Shown: positions 25,924 through 35,438, counted from the stretch's first letter. The stretch: DNA of 64,000 nucleotides from Gracilimonas sp965227215 (GCA_965227215.1 OZ245729.1:2604001-2668000), one strand, 5' to 3'. The notes: generated by a model from the letters alone, not told the origin. A program made the numbers and translations.

Positions 25924-26673
25924 ATGAAGATCTCAATCGTAACGGTCGTTTATAATAACGAAGATACAATAGAACAGGCTATCCTGTCGGTAATAAATCA
26001 GACATATCCTGATATAGAGTATATCTTAATAGACGGTCAATCCACCGATAATACTCTCAACATAATTAATAAATATAAGAACCAAGTCAGTAAAATTATT
26101 TCAGAGCCCGATAATGGTATATATGATGCAATGAATAAAGGTCTTAAAAAATGCACGGGAGATCTTGTTGGTATACTAAATTCAGACGATTTTTATAAAA
26201 ATCAAGATGTATTAAGTAAGGTTGTTAAGACTTTTCAAGAAAAGAATGTTGATTCTGTATACGGTAATTTATTGTATGTAGATCCAGAGAATACTGAAGT
26301 AGTAAATCGGCGGTGGGTAAGTGGGGAGTTTAAAAGATCGAAATTTAGGTATGGCTGGATGCCCCCACATCCAACATTTTTTGTCAAAAAGAAAGTTTAT
26401 GATGAGTATGGATTATTTAATTTGGAAATTAAATCTGCTGCTGATTATGAAATTATGCTTAGATTTTTATATAAAAATAAGATCTCAACTGCATATATTG
26501 ATGAAGTAATAACTATTATGAGGGATGGGGGGAATTCCAACCAAAGTTTAAGGCATAGATTAAAAGCTAACAAAGAAGACTTCCGAAGCTGGAAAATCAA
26601 TGGTATAAAACCAAATCTATTTTTTCGGTTCCTTAAACCAATGAGAAAGGTCAAACAGTATATTATTAAATAA
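25924..26673 (+). CDS. Family 2 glycosyltransferase
   Basis: This 249-residue GT-A glycosyltransferase belongs to family GT2. The N-terminus KISIVTVVYNNEDTIEQAILSVINQTY and the following YILIDGQSTDNT give the nucleotide-binding start. GIYDAMNKGLKKCTGDLVGILNSDDFY holds the metal-binding acidic motif near residue 92-98. The later HPTFFVKKKVYDEYGLF block resembles WcaA-like colanic acid transferases. There is no membrane anchor. It is the last gene of the continuous cluster begun at 9.7 kb; a roughly 200-bp spacer follows. Confidence 0.92.
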   Translation: MKISIVTVVYNNEDTIEQAILSVINQTYPDIEYILIDGQSTDNTLNIINKYKNQVSKIISEPDNGIYDAMNKGLKKCTGDLVGILNSDDFYKNQDVLSKVVKTFQEKNVDSVYGNLLYVDPENTEVVNRRWVSGEFKRSKFRYGWMPPHPTFFVKKKVYDEYGLFNLEIKSAADYEIMLRFLYKNKISTAYIDEVITIMRDGGNSNQSLRHRLKANKEDFRSWKINGIKPNLFFRFLKPMRKVKQYIIK

Positions 26674-26783
26674 GAATTTATTAATTGTGCATTCATATTA
26701 GCAATAACTGGTTTTAAGCTATACATGATTAATTTGACTTAGTTGAATATATTGTGAAATCAAATTGATTCTTTCAGTCAATT

Positions 26784-26822
26784 TTTCTCATTAAAGCATG
26801 CTTATTATGTTTTAATGAGAAA
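26784..26822. repeat. Inverted repeat overlapping the wecA-like promoter
   Basis: Perfect 12-bp arms TTTCTCATTAAA (26784-26795) and TTTAATGAGAAA (26811-26822) flank a 15-nt loop that itself holds GCATGC. No U-tract follows in either direction, so this looks more like a protein-binding site or an mRNA structure than a terminator. Confidence 0.7.
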
Positions 26823-26827
26823 TGTCT

Positions 26828-26835
26828 TATATTTG
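26828..26835 (+). promoter_or_regulatory. Candidate FCB-type -7 box for the wecA-like gene
   Basis: TATATTTG matches the TAnnTTTG -7 box of Bacteroidota-type sigma factor promoters. It lies about 50 bp upstream of the start codon. A -33 TTTG at standard distance is not evident; the place is covered by the 12-bp inverted repeat. Confidence 0.5.
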
Positions 26836-26880
26836 ATGCCTTGAGATATCATATGCATAGGGTTTTAATAATTGACCAAT

Positions 26881-28077
26881 ATGAATGTACAATTAATACA
26901 GGTCCTGACGGGTGCAATAGTTGCTTTTGGGATAGCTTATTTTTCAGTTCCTATTTTGAGAAGAGTTGCCTACCACAGCGATTTTTACGATAAACCGGAC
27001 AATGACCGCAAGTTACATGACCGGTATGTACCCACATTAGGAGGAGTAGCTATATTTTTAGCCTTTTTTGTAGGATTTTCAATAAGCGGGTTTGCTGAGC
27101 AAATGCAAGGATACCCTTATTTCTCTGCGGCAATGATCCTTCTTTTCTTTACCGGGCTCAAGGATGATATTGTGGATCTGTCTGCCAAAACCAAACTTAT
27201 TATGGAGTTGGTTGTTGCAGGGTTGCTTATTTTTGGTTGTGGGATGTACATCGATAACTTTTATGGGGTTTTTGGTATTTATGAAATTCCTTATTGGGCC
27301 AGTATAATACTTACTACGTTTACTATGATTGTGGTAGTAAATTCCTATAACTTGATTGATGGAATTGATGGTCTGGCTGCCGGTATTGGTATCGTAGCTA
27401 CTTTCTTTTTTGGGCTAGGTTTCTTTGTTGCAGGAGAACTTGCTTTGGCTACTTTATCGTTTACGTTGTTGGTCTCACTTGCAGCCTACTTGAAATATAA
27501 TTTTAATCCGGCTGAAATTTTTATGGGTGATACGGGTTCCTTGGTAGTAGGGTTCTTACTGGCCGTACTGGCTATAAATTTTGTTGGGTTGAATGAGGTA
27601 TCCGCTTATACGGATGTATTCGGTGCTACATCCCCTATTTTACCGGTCGCAATATTAGCTCTTCCTTTATTTGACACCTTCACGGTTTTCTATAGAAGAA
27701 TAAGAAAAGGAAAGTCGCCCTTTAATCCAGGTACAGACCATATTCATCACTCCATATTATCAGCTGGTTTTGGACATAAAAGTACTTCTATTTTACTATA
27801 TGGGTGCAGCATATTTATTACCCTTATTGCCATCAGCGTGAAACAATTGGATATTAATTTGGTATTTGTTGCCACTCTCTTATCTATGTTTCTATTTTTA
27901 CCAACTAATGGCATTAAAAGAAAGATGCTAAAAAGCATGGGTTTAGATATTGAAGCCCAGCTTAAGTCTCGTAAAACCGTTGAGGAGCTCCGTACAGAGA
28001 CAGAAAACATAAGTACTACTGAGAATAAACGAGCTGACACATCACCCCGACGGCAAAAGAGTGAATACTCTGCATAA
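26881..28077 (+). CDS. WecA/MraY-family undecaprenyl-phosphate sugar-1-phosphate transferase
   Basis: This polytopic membrane enzyme of about 398 residues would transfer a HexNAc-1-phosphate from a UDP-sugar to undecaprenyl phosphate, starting the lipid-linked repeat unit. Conserved loops are visible: DNDRKLHDRYVPTLGGVAIF, LKDDIVDLSAKTKL, NSYNLIDGIDGLAAGIG, FMGDTGSLVVGFLLA and the WecA-type GTDHIHHSIL. About 11 membrane helices are seen. The Ser/Pro/Arg-rich cytoplasmic tail after residue 350 is longer than in E. coli WecA. The start is either ATG 26881 or TTG 26872; AGGG at 26859-26862 fits the TTG better, so the start is uncertain. Confidence 0.88.
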   Translation: MNVQLIQVLTGAIVAFGIAYFSVPILRRVAYHSDFYDKPDNDRKLHDRYVPTLGGVAIFLAFFVGFSISGFAEQMQGYPYFSAAMILLFFTGLKDDIVDLSAKTKLIMELVVAGLLIFGCGMYIDNFYGVFGIYEIPYWASIILTTFTMIVVVNSYNLIDGIDGLAAGIGIVATFFFGLGFFVAGELALATLSFTLLVSLAAYLKYNFNPAEIFMGDTGSLVVGFLLAVLAINFVGLNEVSAYTDVFGATSPILPVAILALPLFDTFTVFYRRIRKGKSPFNPGTDHIHHSILSAGFGHKSTSILLYGCSIFITLIAISVKQLDINLVFVATLLSMFLFLPTNGIKRKMLKSMGLDIEAQLKSRKTVEELRTETENISTTENKRADTSPRRQKSEYSA

Positions 28078-28362
28078 TAACTATCTCTTATCCTTTTTAA
28101 TCCGATGTGTAGAAAGAAAAACCTCTTGAACGGAGTAGGGTTATTTTACAACACCCAAGTCTATTTAAGCGTTAACTTGGGAATGACGACATGTCCTTTT
28201 GGGTAAGGCTGATTTTTTTCAAAAAGTGATCGGGTTTAAAACCCTACTTGATAACGAGTATAAAAAGCATCACCTACTCACTACACAATTTAAGCTTCTT
28301 AAATAATTGAAATCTCTGTACATTCAGAACCGATTATTTGAATCATAATATAGTTTATTCAG

Positions 28363-29694
28363 ATGGGCATAGACAGGTTGCTTCAGAAAATTGAAAGCAA
28401 GGAATATAGAGTTGGAATTATTGGGTTAGGGTATGTTGGATTACCTCTTTTGTGGACGTTCCACGAGGCAGGCCTTCCTGTAATAGGCTACGACATTGAC
28501 CAAAAGAAAGTTGATAACCTTAATAAAGGGGTATCCTATATCAAGCACCTCGGTACAGAAATGATGGAGGTACTGTCTAGATCGGACCGTAGTGATGCCA
28601 CTACTGATTTCTCTCGTCTCGATGAAGCTGATGCTATACTTTTATGTGTGCCTACTCCGCTGGATCATCACCGGGAGCCGGATATGAGTTATGTGGAACA
28701 GACTACAGAAACTGTATCAAAGTATTTAAGAAAAGATCAGTTGGTAATTTTGGAATCTACTACCTGGCCGGGCACTACCGAGGAATTAATGATTCCAATT
28801 CTGGAAAAGAATTCAGGACTTAAAGCCGGGGAAGATTTTTATGTTGCTTACAGTCCGGAACGGGAAGATCCGGGAAACCCGAATTTTAATACTGCCAAAA
28901 TCCCAAAAGTAGTGGGGGGGCATGGAGAAGATGCACTTAAACTAGCCACTGCTATGTATGATACGGCGATTGTACAGGCAGTACCGGTAACTGATTGTAA
29001 AACGGCAGAGGCCGTGAAGCTGACAGAGAATATCTTTCGCTCGGTTAATATAGCCTTGGTTAATGAGTTAAAGGTTGTGTATGAGTCTATGGGTATTGAC
29101 GTGCACGAAGTACTGGATGCAGCTGATACCAAACCGTTTGGTTTTATGAAGTTTACTCCCGGTCCTGGCCTTGGCGGACACTGTATTCCTATTGACCCTT
29201 TTTATCTGACTTGGAAGGCTCGGGAATTTGAAAAGCATACACGTTTTATTGAGCTGGCAGGTGAGGTAAATACCACAATGCCGCAATATGTGATCGATCA
29301 GGCCATGTTGGCTTTGAATACACATAAAAAGGCAATGAATGGAAGTAAAGTGTTGGTCATTGGATTAGCCTACAAACCGGATGTGGATGATATGAGAGAG
29401 TCATCTACCTTTAAGATTTTTGACCTGCTGAAGAAAGTGGGAGCTAAAGTATCTTATTATGATCCATTTATTCCGAAAGTGCTTCCTACCCGTGAACATG
29501 CAGAATGGACGGGCCATACATCCATTGAATGGAATGAAAAAGTGGTTTCTGAATTTGATGCCGTAATTATATCTACAAACCACTCTGGTATAGATTACTC
29601 CGAATTGGCTGAGTGGAATGATTGTATTATTGATACCCGGAATGCGATGAAAGGTGTTAGGCCTAAAGACGAAAAGCATATTTTTAAAGCTTAG
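28363..29694 (+). CDS. wbpA: UDP-N-acetyl-D-glucosamine 6-dehydrogenase (WbpA-type)
   Basis: This 443-residue NAD-dependent nucleotide-sugar dehydrogenase would oxidise UDP-GlcNAc to UDP-GlcNAcA. Residues 18-35 carry GIIGLGYVGLPLLWTFHE. The central helix EAVKLTENIFRSVNIALVNELK holds the catalytic Lys. FTPGPGLGGHCIPIDPFYLTWKA contains the catalytic Cys and is the version seen in WbpA-like enzymes rather than in UDP-glucose dehydrogenase. The C-terminal domain has GLAYKPDVDDMRESSTFKI. It stands alone with repeat-filled spacers on both sides. It fits with the wbpB- and wbpE-like genes at 35.9-38.2 kb as one pathway. Confidence 0.9.
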   Translation: MGIDRLLQKIESKEYRVGIIGLGYVGLPLLWTFHEAGLPVIGYDIDQKKVDNLNKGVSYIKHLGTEMMEVLSRSDRSDATTDFSRLDEADAILLCVPTPLDHHREPDMSYVEQTTETVSKYLRKDQLVILESTTWPGTTEELMIPILEKNSGLKAGEDFYVAYSPEREDPGNPNFNTAKIPKVVGGHGEDALKLATAMYDTAIVQAVPVTDCKTAEAVKLTENIFRSVNIALVNELKVVYESMGIDVHEVLDAADTKPFGFMKFTPGPGLGGHCIPIDPFYLTWKAREFEKHTRFIELAGEVNTTMPQYVIDQAMLALNTHKKAMNGSKVLVIGLAYKPDVDDMRESSTFKIFDLLKKVGAKVSYYDPFIPKVLPTREHAEWTGHTSIEWNEKVVSEFDAVIISTNHSGIDYSELAEWNDCIIDTRNAMKGVRPKDEKHIFKA

Positions 29695-30201
29695 AGAGGT
29701 GTTAGGTTTTAGTTGCAAGGTTTTCAGGGTTTCTATGCTTTAAATAGGTTTTCGATTTCTTTTTCTGCTTTTAAATAGCTGTATTTGTGAGGAGCCTTCG
29801 ATGTTGCATTTAGGTTTGGGATAGATATCGACGAAGCAAACTCCTTGATAAGCTCTGTTGTAAGTTAAGGAAATTCCACATCTGCGTTACACTTCGTACG
29901 GAATGACACCCTGCTAAACCAGTCATCGCGGGCTTTGAACCTGCACTCACCTTGGTTAAGTTTCTATGCGATTCTAAGAGATTCCGAGTCTCTGTATTCA
30001 CTTTGTATGTTAGTATTTCATTCTGGCAAAGGCATGTATGGGAAGGTTCTTAGCTATGAATCAACTGGTAAGCATTTCGTGTCTAAGGTTCTTCGGGAGT
30101 ACCCTTAGAATGACTTTTTTGATGGTGAGAAGGCTCTTCCGGTACACAAGCGAATGGATTTATCCCTTCGCATGACAAAAGAATGTTGACTGAACGTCTT
30201 T
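29695..30201. other. Repeat-filled spacer
   Basis: No gene is supported. It holds a family E copy (29784-29844), a partial right half of family B (about 29866-29907), a fuller degenerate family B copy (29922-30008), a family D copy (30086-30115), and a TACACAAGCGAA...CCCTTCG piece (about 30135-30165) that also appears near 32490. Confidence 0.7.
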
Positions 30202-30690
30202 TCATGCCGAAAAATGATGGAGTCTTTTATAAAACAATGATAGCGGAGTAACGCCCAAAGCTGATAAGGGAGCAAGGTAGGTTGATAAAAAGTCCAGGAA
30301 TTGAAGAGTGTACAGGTTTTCAGTTATATCCATCATAAGAATAAATGAGGCTGAGATCAGGATAAAGCCATGAGCTGAGAATAGAATAATAAATAACTTT
30401 TTATCTGCTCCAATCAATATTAGGCCTATCATTCCGAGAAAAAAGAAATGTCCAAAAGGTACTTTGTATGAGAAGTGCTTTTCCGTGTGCCCTTCCGAAT
30501 AATTGAAAACAGCTAATCGGGTATCCAGCGTTTGGAAAGAGAGATGTTGACTTTTTTGAACAGACTCAACCAAACTCTCATCAACCTGGAAGTGAAAAAT
30601 TACTGTACGGACCGGACGGAGCAGATATAAATGAAATAGTACATAAGCTGCAATCAGTATCGCTTTAATCAAGTACTTTTTAGTTTTCAT
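30202..30690 (-). CDS. Hypothetical membrane protein, 162 aa
   Basis: I do not recognise the family. The protein has an N-terminal membrane helix (about residues 9-27), an extracytoplasmic loop of about 45 residues, and three more helices (about 77-93, 97-117 and 125-150). The start is ATG. It lies alone on the minus strand, between wbpA and ugd, and its start is about 120 bp from the ugd start with a plus-strand promoter between. The topology (one helix, a loop, three helices) recalls small proteins found with exosortase-type export systems, but no exosortase is in the window and I give that little weight. Confidence 0.7.
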   Translation of the reverse strand: MKTKKYLIKAILIAAYVLFHLYLLRPVRTVIFHFQVDESLVESVQKSQHLSFQTLDTRLAVFNYSEGHTEKHFSYKVPFGHFFFLGMIGLILIGADKKLFIILFSAHGFILISASFILMMDITENLYTLQFLDFLSTYLAPLSALGVTPLSLFYKRLHHFSA

Positions 30691-30752
30691 AGATTAACAA
30701 TTCCATATGCGATGTTTCCGGGTGCCAGAGACAATACCAACTTTAGCATAAG

Positions 30753-30780
30753 TTTGAAAGTCATAAAACTTCTATATTTG
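30753..30780 (+). promoter_or_regulatory. FCB-type promoter of ugd
   Basis: A TTTG at 30753-30756 and TATATTTG at 30773-30780 are separated by 16 bp and resemble the -33/-7 promoter of Bacteroidota-type bacteria. The -7 box ends 32 bp before the ugd start codon. The spacer is slightly short for the consensus. Confidence 0.6.
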
Positions 30781-30812
30781 TGGTCTTATTATAAATCAGA
30801 AAAACATTGAAA

Positions 30813-31988
30813 ATGAAGATTGCTGTAGCCGGAACCGGATATGTGGGCCTTTCACTTGCTGTATTATTATCTCAAAATCATGAAGTGGTTGCTCTGGATA
30901 TTATAGAGAAGAAAGTCGATCTCATTAATAATCGAAAATCACCAATTACTGATGCTGAAATAGAGAAGTCTTTTGCAGAAAGAGAGGATTTATCCTTAAC
31001 GGCTACTTTAAATCCTAAAGAAGCATACGAGGGAGCGGAGTATGTTATCATAGCGACCCCTACGGACTATGATCCGGAAACCAACGAGTTTAATACCAAA
31101 TCGGTAGAGGCGGTGATTACGGATGTAATGCAAATAAACCCGGATGCTGTCATGGTGATCAAATCCACTATTCCGGTGGGATATGTTAAGGAGGTTAAAG
31201 AGAAATTCGGCACAGATAATATCCTGTTTTCCCCTGAGTTTTTGAGGGAAGGTAAAGCACTTCACGATAACTTATATCCTTCTCGGGTTGTGGTTGGAGA
31301 GCAATCGGATCGGGCCAAGGTTTTTGCAGATTTACTTATAGAAGGAGCTGCTAAAGACAAGAATGATATTCCGGTTCTATTCACCGATAATACCGAAGCT
31401 GAGGCCATTAAACTTTTTTCCAACACCTATCTGGCCATGCGGGTAGCTTATTTTAATGAGTTGGATTCTTATTGTGAAACCCATGACCTCAGTACAGCTC
31501 AGGTAATTGAGGGGGTTGGGCTGGACCCTCGTATTGGTGACCACTATAATAATCCGTCATTCGGGTATGGTGGATATTGTCTGCCTAAGGATACCAAACA
31601 GCTATTAGCTAATTTCGAGGATGTCCCTAATAATCTGATTCGAGCTATCGTGGACGCCAATTCAACCCGGAAAGACTTTGTTGCTCGTCAAATCTGGAAG
31701 AACGATCCCAAAATTGTGGGTGTGTACCGATTGGTTATGAAGCAAGGTTCGGATAATTTTAGGCAGAGTGCTATTCAGGGTATAATGAAACGCATTAAAG
31801 CCAAGGGCATTGAAGTGGTCGTGTATGAGCCTTATCTGGAAGAGGATGAGTTTTATCACTCTCGTGTAATTCGCGACCTTGATGAATTCAAGAGAATATC
31901 AGAGGTGATTGTAGCTAATCGTATGGTGGATGAAATTCGGGATGTGAAGGACAAGGTATACACTAGGGATTTGTTTGGCACGGATTGA
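30813..31988 (+). CDS. ugd: UDP-glucose 6-dehydrogenase
   Basis: This 391-residue dehydrogenase converts UDP-glucose to UDP-glucuronate with two NAD+. The length is like E. coli Ugd (388). Marks are KIAVAGTGYVGLSLAVLLSQNHEV at the N-terminus, IATPTDYDPETNEFNT, KSTIPVGYV, SPEFLREGKALHDNLYPSRVVVG, the Lys in AEAIKLFSNTYLAMRVAYFNELD, and the catalytic Cys in FGYGGYCLPKDTKQLL. I use ATG 30813; a TTG two codons upstream is possible. It is a single gene with its own promoter and is a clearly different subtype from the WbpA-like enzyme at 28.4 kb. Confidence 0.93.
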   Translation: MKIAVAGTGYVGLSLAVLLSQNHEVVALDIIEKKVDLINNRKSPITDAEIEKSFAEREDLSLTATLNPKEAYEGAEYVIIATPTDYDPETNEFNTKSVEAVITDVMQINPDAVMVIKSTIPVGYVKEVKEKFGTDNILFSPEFLREGKALHDNLYPSRVVVGEQSDRAKVFADLLIEGAAKDKNDIPVLFTDNTEAEAIKLFSNTYLAMRVAYFNELDSYCETHDLSTAQVIEGVGLDPRIGDHYNNPSFGYGGYCLPKDTKQLLANFEDVPNNLIRAIVDANSTRKDFVARQIWKNDPKIVGVYRLVMKQGSDNFRQSAIQGIMKRIKAKGIEVVVYEPYLEEDEFYHSRVIRDLDEFKRISEVIVANRMVDEIRDVKDKVYTRDLFGTD

Positions 31989-32582
31989 TTGGTTAGGTGT
32001 TAGGTTTTAGAGACAAGGTGTTAGCGGTTCAAAGCTATAAATGACCACCGAATTCTTTAGCTTTTTTTAAACACGTCTTTGCGAGGAGAACAGTTGTTGA
32101 ATAGAGGATTGGGCCATTTATTAGCTTGTGAAGATTCTTCGGGAGTACTCTCAGAATGACTATTACATCTGGATTCCATTGCTACTAAAAGTACCATAAT
32201 AATGGTTAAATATGCTCCTTTCATTCTGAACGAAGCGTATACGGGGTGCCTGTCTACAGATGTTGGAGGGATCTCTTGGAGTGGAGTTGTCATTTAAATC
32301 AACGTACAAACCTTTCATGCAACTAAATCCCGGCATTCGCTACGGGATGACTGACTGTTACACCTCGTAATCGCGGGCCAAGAGCCGTCGATCTCCTTAA
32401 TTAAGCATAGATGTTGATTATGGAGATCCCATATCTCCGCTCCGCTTCATACGGGGTGACGGGTTTTAAAAAAGCTTGGTTCTCTTCCAGTACACAAGCG
32501 AAGGGGTTCAGCCCTTCGTTTGCATGAAATAGTTTGACAGTAATAGTTGAAGATCGCGGCTCTAGGCCCGCGATGACCTACC
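31989..32582. other. Repeat-filled spacer between convergent ugd and the SLBB exporter gene
   Basis: No gene is supported. It holds the left half of family E (32075-32115), a family D copy (32132-32161), a partial family B end (about 32327-32351), a full family B copy (32367-32460), a TACACAAGCGAAGGGGTTCA...CCCTTCG piece (about 32490-32520), and an inverted half of family B (32552-32577). Confidence 0.7.
32367..32460. repeat. Family B intergenic repeat, full copy
   Basis: The copy starts GTAATCGCGGGCC and ends CATACGGGGTGAC, with GATCTCC and GGAGATCCC inside in inverted orientation, as in the copy at 3737-3829. Confidence 0.75.
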
Positions 32583-35033
32583 TTAATTCCTTCTAATCTG
32601 GAAAATAGTATTAGTAACAATCGCCGCCATCGAAACGATGGTAGAGAATATAGCTATCCGTTCTTGTGGAGAGAGTCGTTCACGTTGTTCTTTCGGTGGA
32701 ATGATAAGTACCGACCCCGGCTTCACTTCAGGGTATGATTTAAAGAACAAAAACTTCTTGGTGCGGTCCACTTCTCCGTTGGCATAAACGATGTAGGCTT
32801 TTTTTGTATTTGCCTGTTCGGTGAATCCTCCTGCTGCGCTAATATAACTTCTGAAAGATCGACGATCCTCAAAACGAGCATTAATTGGGTATAAAACTTC
32901 ACCCCGGATTTGCACCGTCTGAAGGCGCTTCGGAATTTCAATCACATCTCCCGGGTGTAGTAAAAGGTCATACTCAGAATTCGGGTTATTGATAGCTTCC
33001 CGAAGCTGAATGCCTACCTGCGATAGGGATTCAACTTCCTGAGTTGTGACCGAATCTTCCAGATTAACAGCTAAGTCGTCCATTTCTTTGCCAAAAGTAC
33101 GTGTTAAGGAAGCCCCTTCAACATAGGCAAAATCTGTAGGTCCGCCACTTTTTGCTATAAGGTCACTTAATCGGAAGTTTCGGCTGCTTATTGTGTATTC
33201 GCCGGGATACAGAACCTCACCGGTTATCTGTACGGTTTGCTGAACTTCATAGGAGGGTGATTTTCGAACGAACACCTGATCAAACGGCTCGAGTTTTACT
33301 TCATCCAATTTGTCATCGTAGGCGAGTCCGTTTTCAATATTTACGGTGATGATCTCTGCAATCTGGTTGCCAATTTCTCCTGAACCGGAATCAGGGACCC
33401 GACGGGCAATCTCAATATTATAGGGAGCGGCTTCTTCTTTAAATCCATTTGCCTGATAGATCAAATCCTTTAATGAGCTGTTCTCAACATATTCGTAGGT
33501 ATCAGGATTGAGGACAGAGCCGCTAATTTTTACCGTTCTGAGTTCTCTTAAATCAAATATGGAAGAAATCTGTATTACATCATCTTTTACAAGCTTGATT
33601 TCTGCTGATGAGGTATCACTCACGAGTCGATTCAAGTTCACCGGAATTGCTTCTATACTATAATCTTTCTGAGTACGATAAATAACAGCACGCTCCATAA
33701 AGGCATCGCCCATCAATCCTTCCGCATTTTCAATAAGTTTGGTCAGAGTAGGATTTTCTTCCAGCTGATATTCACCGGGTCGGAAAACAGGTCCTTTGAT
33801 AGTTACTTTATTTTCATACCGATCCAGGATTCTTCCAACCGTAACAATATCTCCGGATTGAAGTACGGTATTTCCATTTTCAGGATAGGCGATATCAACA
33901 ATTCGTTTTTCCGTGTCAGTTTTACGCTCCAGCTTCACTCTCTTTTTATAAGCAAACTGATTGAATCCACCGGTATATTCCAGGAGATCATTGAAGGTTT
34001 CGCCTTCTAAAGTTTCAAACAGACCCACATTCTTTGTTTCCCCCTTCACCGTAATTCGGTTTACGTAGGGTTCTACTTTGATGATATCCTGATCTTTAAG
34101 AATGATGTTATCGGAAAGATCACCGGATACCAGGAACTTGTATAAATCAACAGTCTGCTGAACCTTTCCATCACGCAAGACTTTAATAGAGCGGTAACTT
34201 CCGTCTTTATTCGGCCCGCCGGCTGCGTAAAGGGCGTTAAAAACAGAAGATAGAGAACTGAGTGTGTAGGTTCCGGGGACACTTACTTCTCCAACAATAC
34301 TGACTTTAATACTTCTGATATTACCCAAAGTTACCTGCATATAGGTGGTTTTATCCGGTCCCTTTAAACCCGAATAAATATTGGACAGCTTACTTACTAA
34401 ACGTTCTTTGGCTTCTTCAACGGTTAGTCCGCTTACAACAATAGGCCCTACATTACTTATCTGAATGGAACCTTCGGGACTTATAACCAACTGATAGGTA
34501 GTTTCTGAAGCTCCCCAGATATCGATAAAAAGCTCATCTCCGGGACCCAATGTATAGTTTTTGGGAGTTGGGATATTCAGCGAAGGCTCAAAGGTGATAC
34601 TCTGGCTGGAAAATATATCGGAGCCAAATACATCCGATGTGTCTCTTTTTGTGGAATCTAAGAGCACATCGAGCGTGTCCGGCCTTACTCCCTGAGAACG
34701 GTTTGTTAAGTTTTGGGATGTATTCCCGGATCTTAAACGCCCCTGATTAGAAGCTTTCGAATTCTGATTGAGTCCGCTCATGGAAGAACGTACGCTATTG
34801 ATACGTGACCGGAGTTTGCTTACCTCAGATGGGTTCATTCCACGTGCCAGAGCCAAAGACTCTACCTCGGAAATGGTGAGTCCTCTATCCTGCATACGTT
34901 CGTAGAGCTGCATGACTTGCTGATTGCTTAAGTCGTCAACTCTGATGTTTTCGAAATCAATACCGAAATTTTGTGCCTGTGCTGATATAGTTATTAAAGC
35001 TACAAACAGGAGTGTAGTTAACCGCTTTAACAT
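32583..35033 (-). CDS. Wza-type polysaccharide export protein with multiple SLBB domains
   Basis: This 816-residue exported protein would form part of the outer-membrane polysaccharide export channel. A signal peptide covers residues 1-20 (cleavage after SAQA), with no lipobox Cys. A Gln/Ser-rich helical region follows, then the polysaccharide-export domain beginning NYTLGPGDELFIDIWGA (about 160-240). A chain of SLBB-like beta-grasp repeats follows, each starting with a variant of VxIxGEVxxPGxYxL (for example VSIVGEVSVPGTYTL and VQITGEVLYPGEYTI). The C-terminus ends with a hydrophobic segment and a basic tail. It is longer than E. coli Wza (379), like other Bacteroidota/Balneolota exporters. 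It is monocistronic on the minus strand. Confidence 0.9.
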   Translation of the reverse strand: MLKRLTTLLFVALITISAQAQNFGIDFENIRVDDLSNQQVMQLYERMQDRGLTISEVESLALARGMNPSEVSKLRSRINSVRSSMSGLNQNSKASNQGRLRSGNTSQNLTNRSQGVRPDTLDVLLDSTKRDTSDVFGSDIFSSQSITFEPSLNIPTPKNYTLGPGDELFIDIWGASETTYQLVISPEGSIQISNVGPIVVSGLTVEEAKERLVSKLSNIYSGLKGPDKTTYMQVTLGNIRSIKVSIVGEVSVPGTYTLSSLSSVFNALYAAGGPNKDGSYRSIKVLRDGKVQQTVDLYKFLVSGDLSDNIILKDQDIIKVEPYVNRITVKGETKNVGLFETLEGETFNDLLEYTGGFNQFAYKKRVKLERKTDTEKRIVDIAYPENGNTVLQSGDIVTVGRILDRYENKVTIKGPVFRPGEYQLEENPTLTKLIENAEGLMGDAFMERAVIYRTQKDYSIEAIPVNLNRLVSDTSSAEIKLVKDDVIQISSIFDLRELRTVKISGSVLNPDTYEYVENSSLKDLIYQANGFKEEAAPYNIEIARRVPDSGSGEIGNQIAEIITVNIENGLAYDDKLDEVKLEPFDQVFVRKSPSYEVQQTVQITGEVLYPGEYTISSRNFRLSDLIAKSGGPTDFAYVEGASLTRTFGKEMDDLAVNLEDSVTTQEVESLSQVGIQLREAINNPNSEYDLLLHPGDVIEIPKRLQTVQIRGEVLYPINARFEDRRSFRSYISAAGGFTEQANTKKAYIVYANGEVDRTKKFLFFKSYPEVKPGSVLIIPPKEQRERLSPQERIAIFSTIVSMAAIVTNTIFQIRRN

Positions 35034-35213
35034 GTAAGATTTTGTCCTTTAAATGGGGAATGTTTAACAGCTCTAATGATAAGGTTTTTTGCTTGAAAGA
35101 GTAACATTAAAAAGAACAAAATCAATGACTATAAAATAGGGAGTGGGGTGAATGATGAGCATGAAGTTTGTGTGAGTGAGTTTATAAGCCTTAGCGTGCA
35201 GACCCCTTTCTGG

Positions 35214-35236
35214 CTTTCCCTTTGGTAAGGGGAAAG
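35214..35236. repeat. 23-nt hairpin repeat, family A copy 4
   Basis: This copy has one substitution in the left arm (CTTTCCCTTT) and is the first of three at an exact 225-bp spacing. Confidence 0.85.
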
Positions 35237-35299
35237 GATTCGGTGGCAACATTTGTTTACGGATAAGACAGAATGAGTCATGGAAGGTGTCTTTATTTT

Positions 35300-35383
35300 G
35301 AACCCTGATTTTCTTGATTAAAGGATTGACAGGATTTAATTGTAATAATTAAGTTAATCTGATAATCCTATAAATCATGGTTC
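35300..35383. repeat. 84-bp inverted-repeat element, family C copy 1
   Basis: The element starts GAACCCTGATTTTCTTGATT and ends TATAAATCATGGTTC, so its ends are inverted repeats of each other. Other copies are at 35525-35608, 35750-35833, 38291-38375 and 40882-40965. Confidence 0.85.
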
Positions 35384-35438
35384 TCATTGTGGTATTGGGT
35401 TTAGGCTTGGTAGCCATTATAAGCAGCCCCCTTTCTGT

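Noticed and set aside
28078..28362. tRNA or small RNA gene
   Set aside because: I looked for a cloverleaf with TTC and CCA ends and saw none; the stretch is plain AT-rich spacer.
32057..32293. Minus-strand frame of 78 codons
   Set aside because: It covers repeat families D and E, has no Shine-Dalgarno and no recognisable domain.
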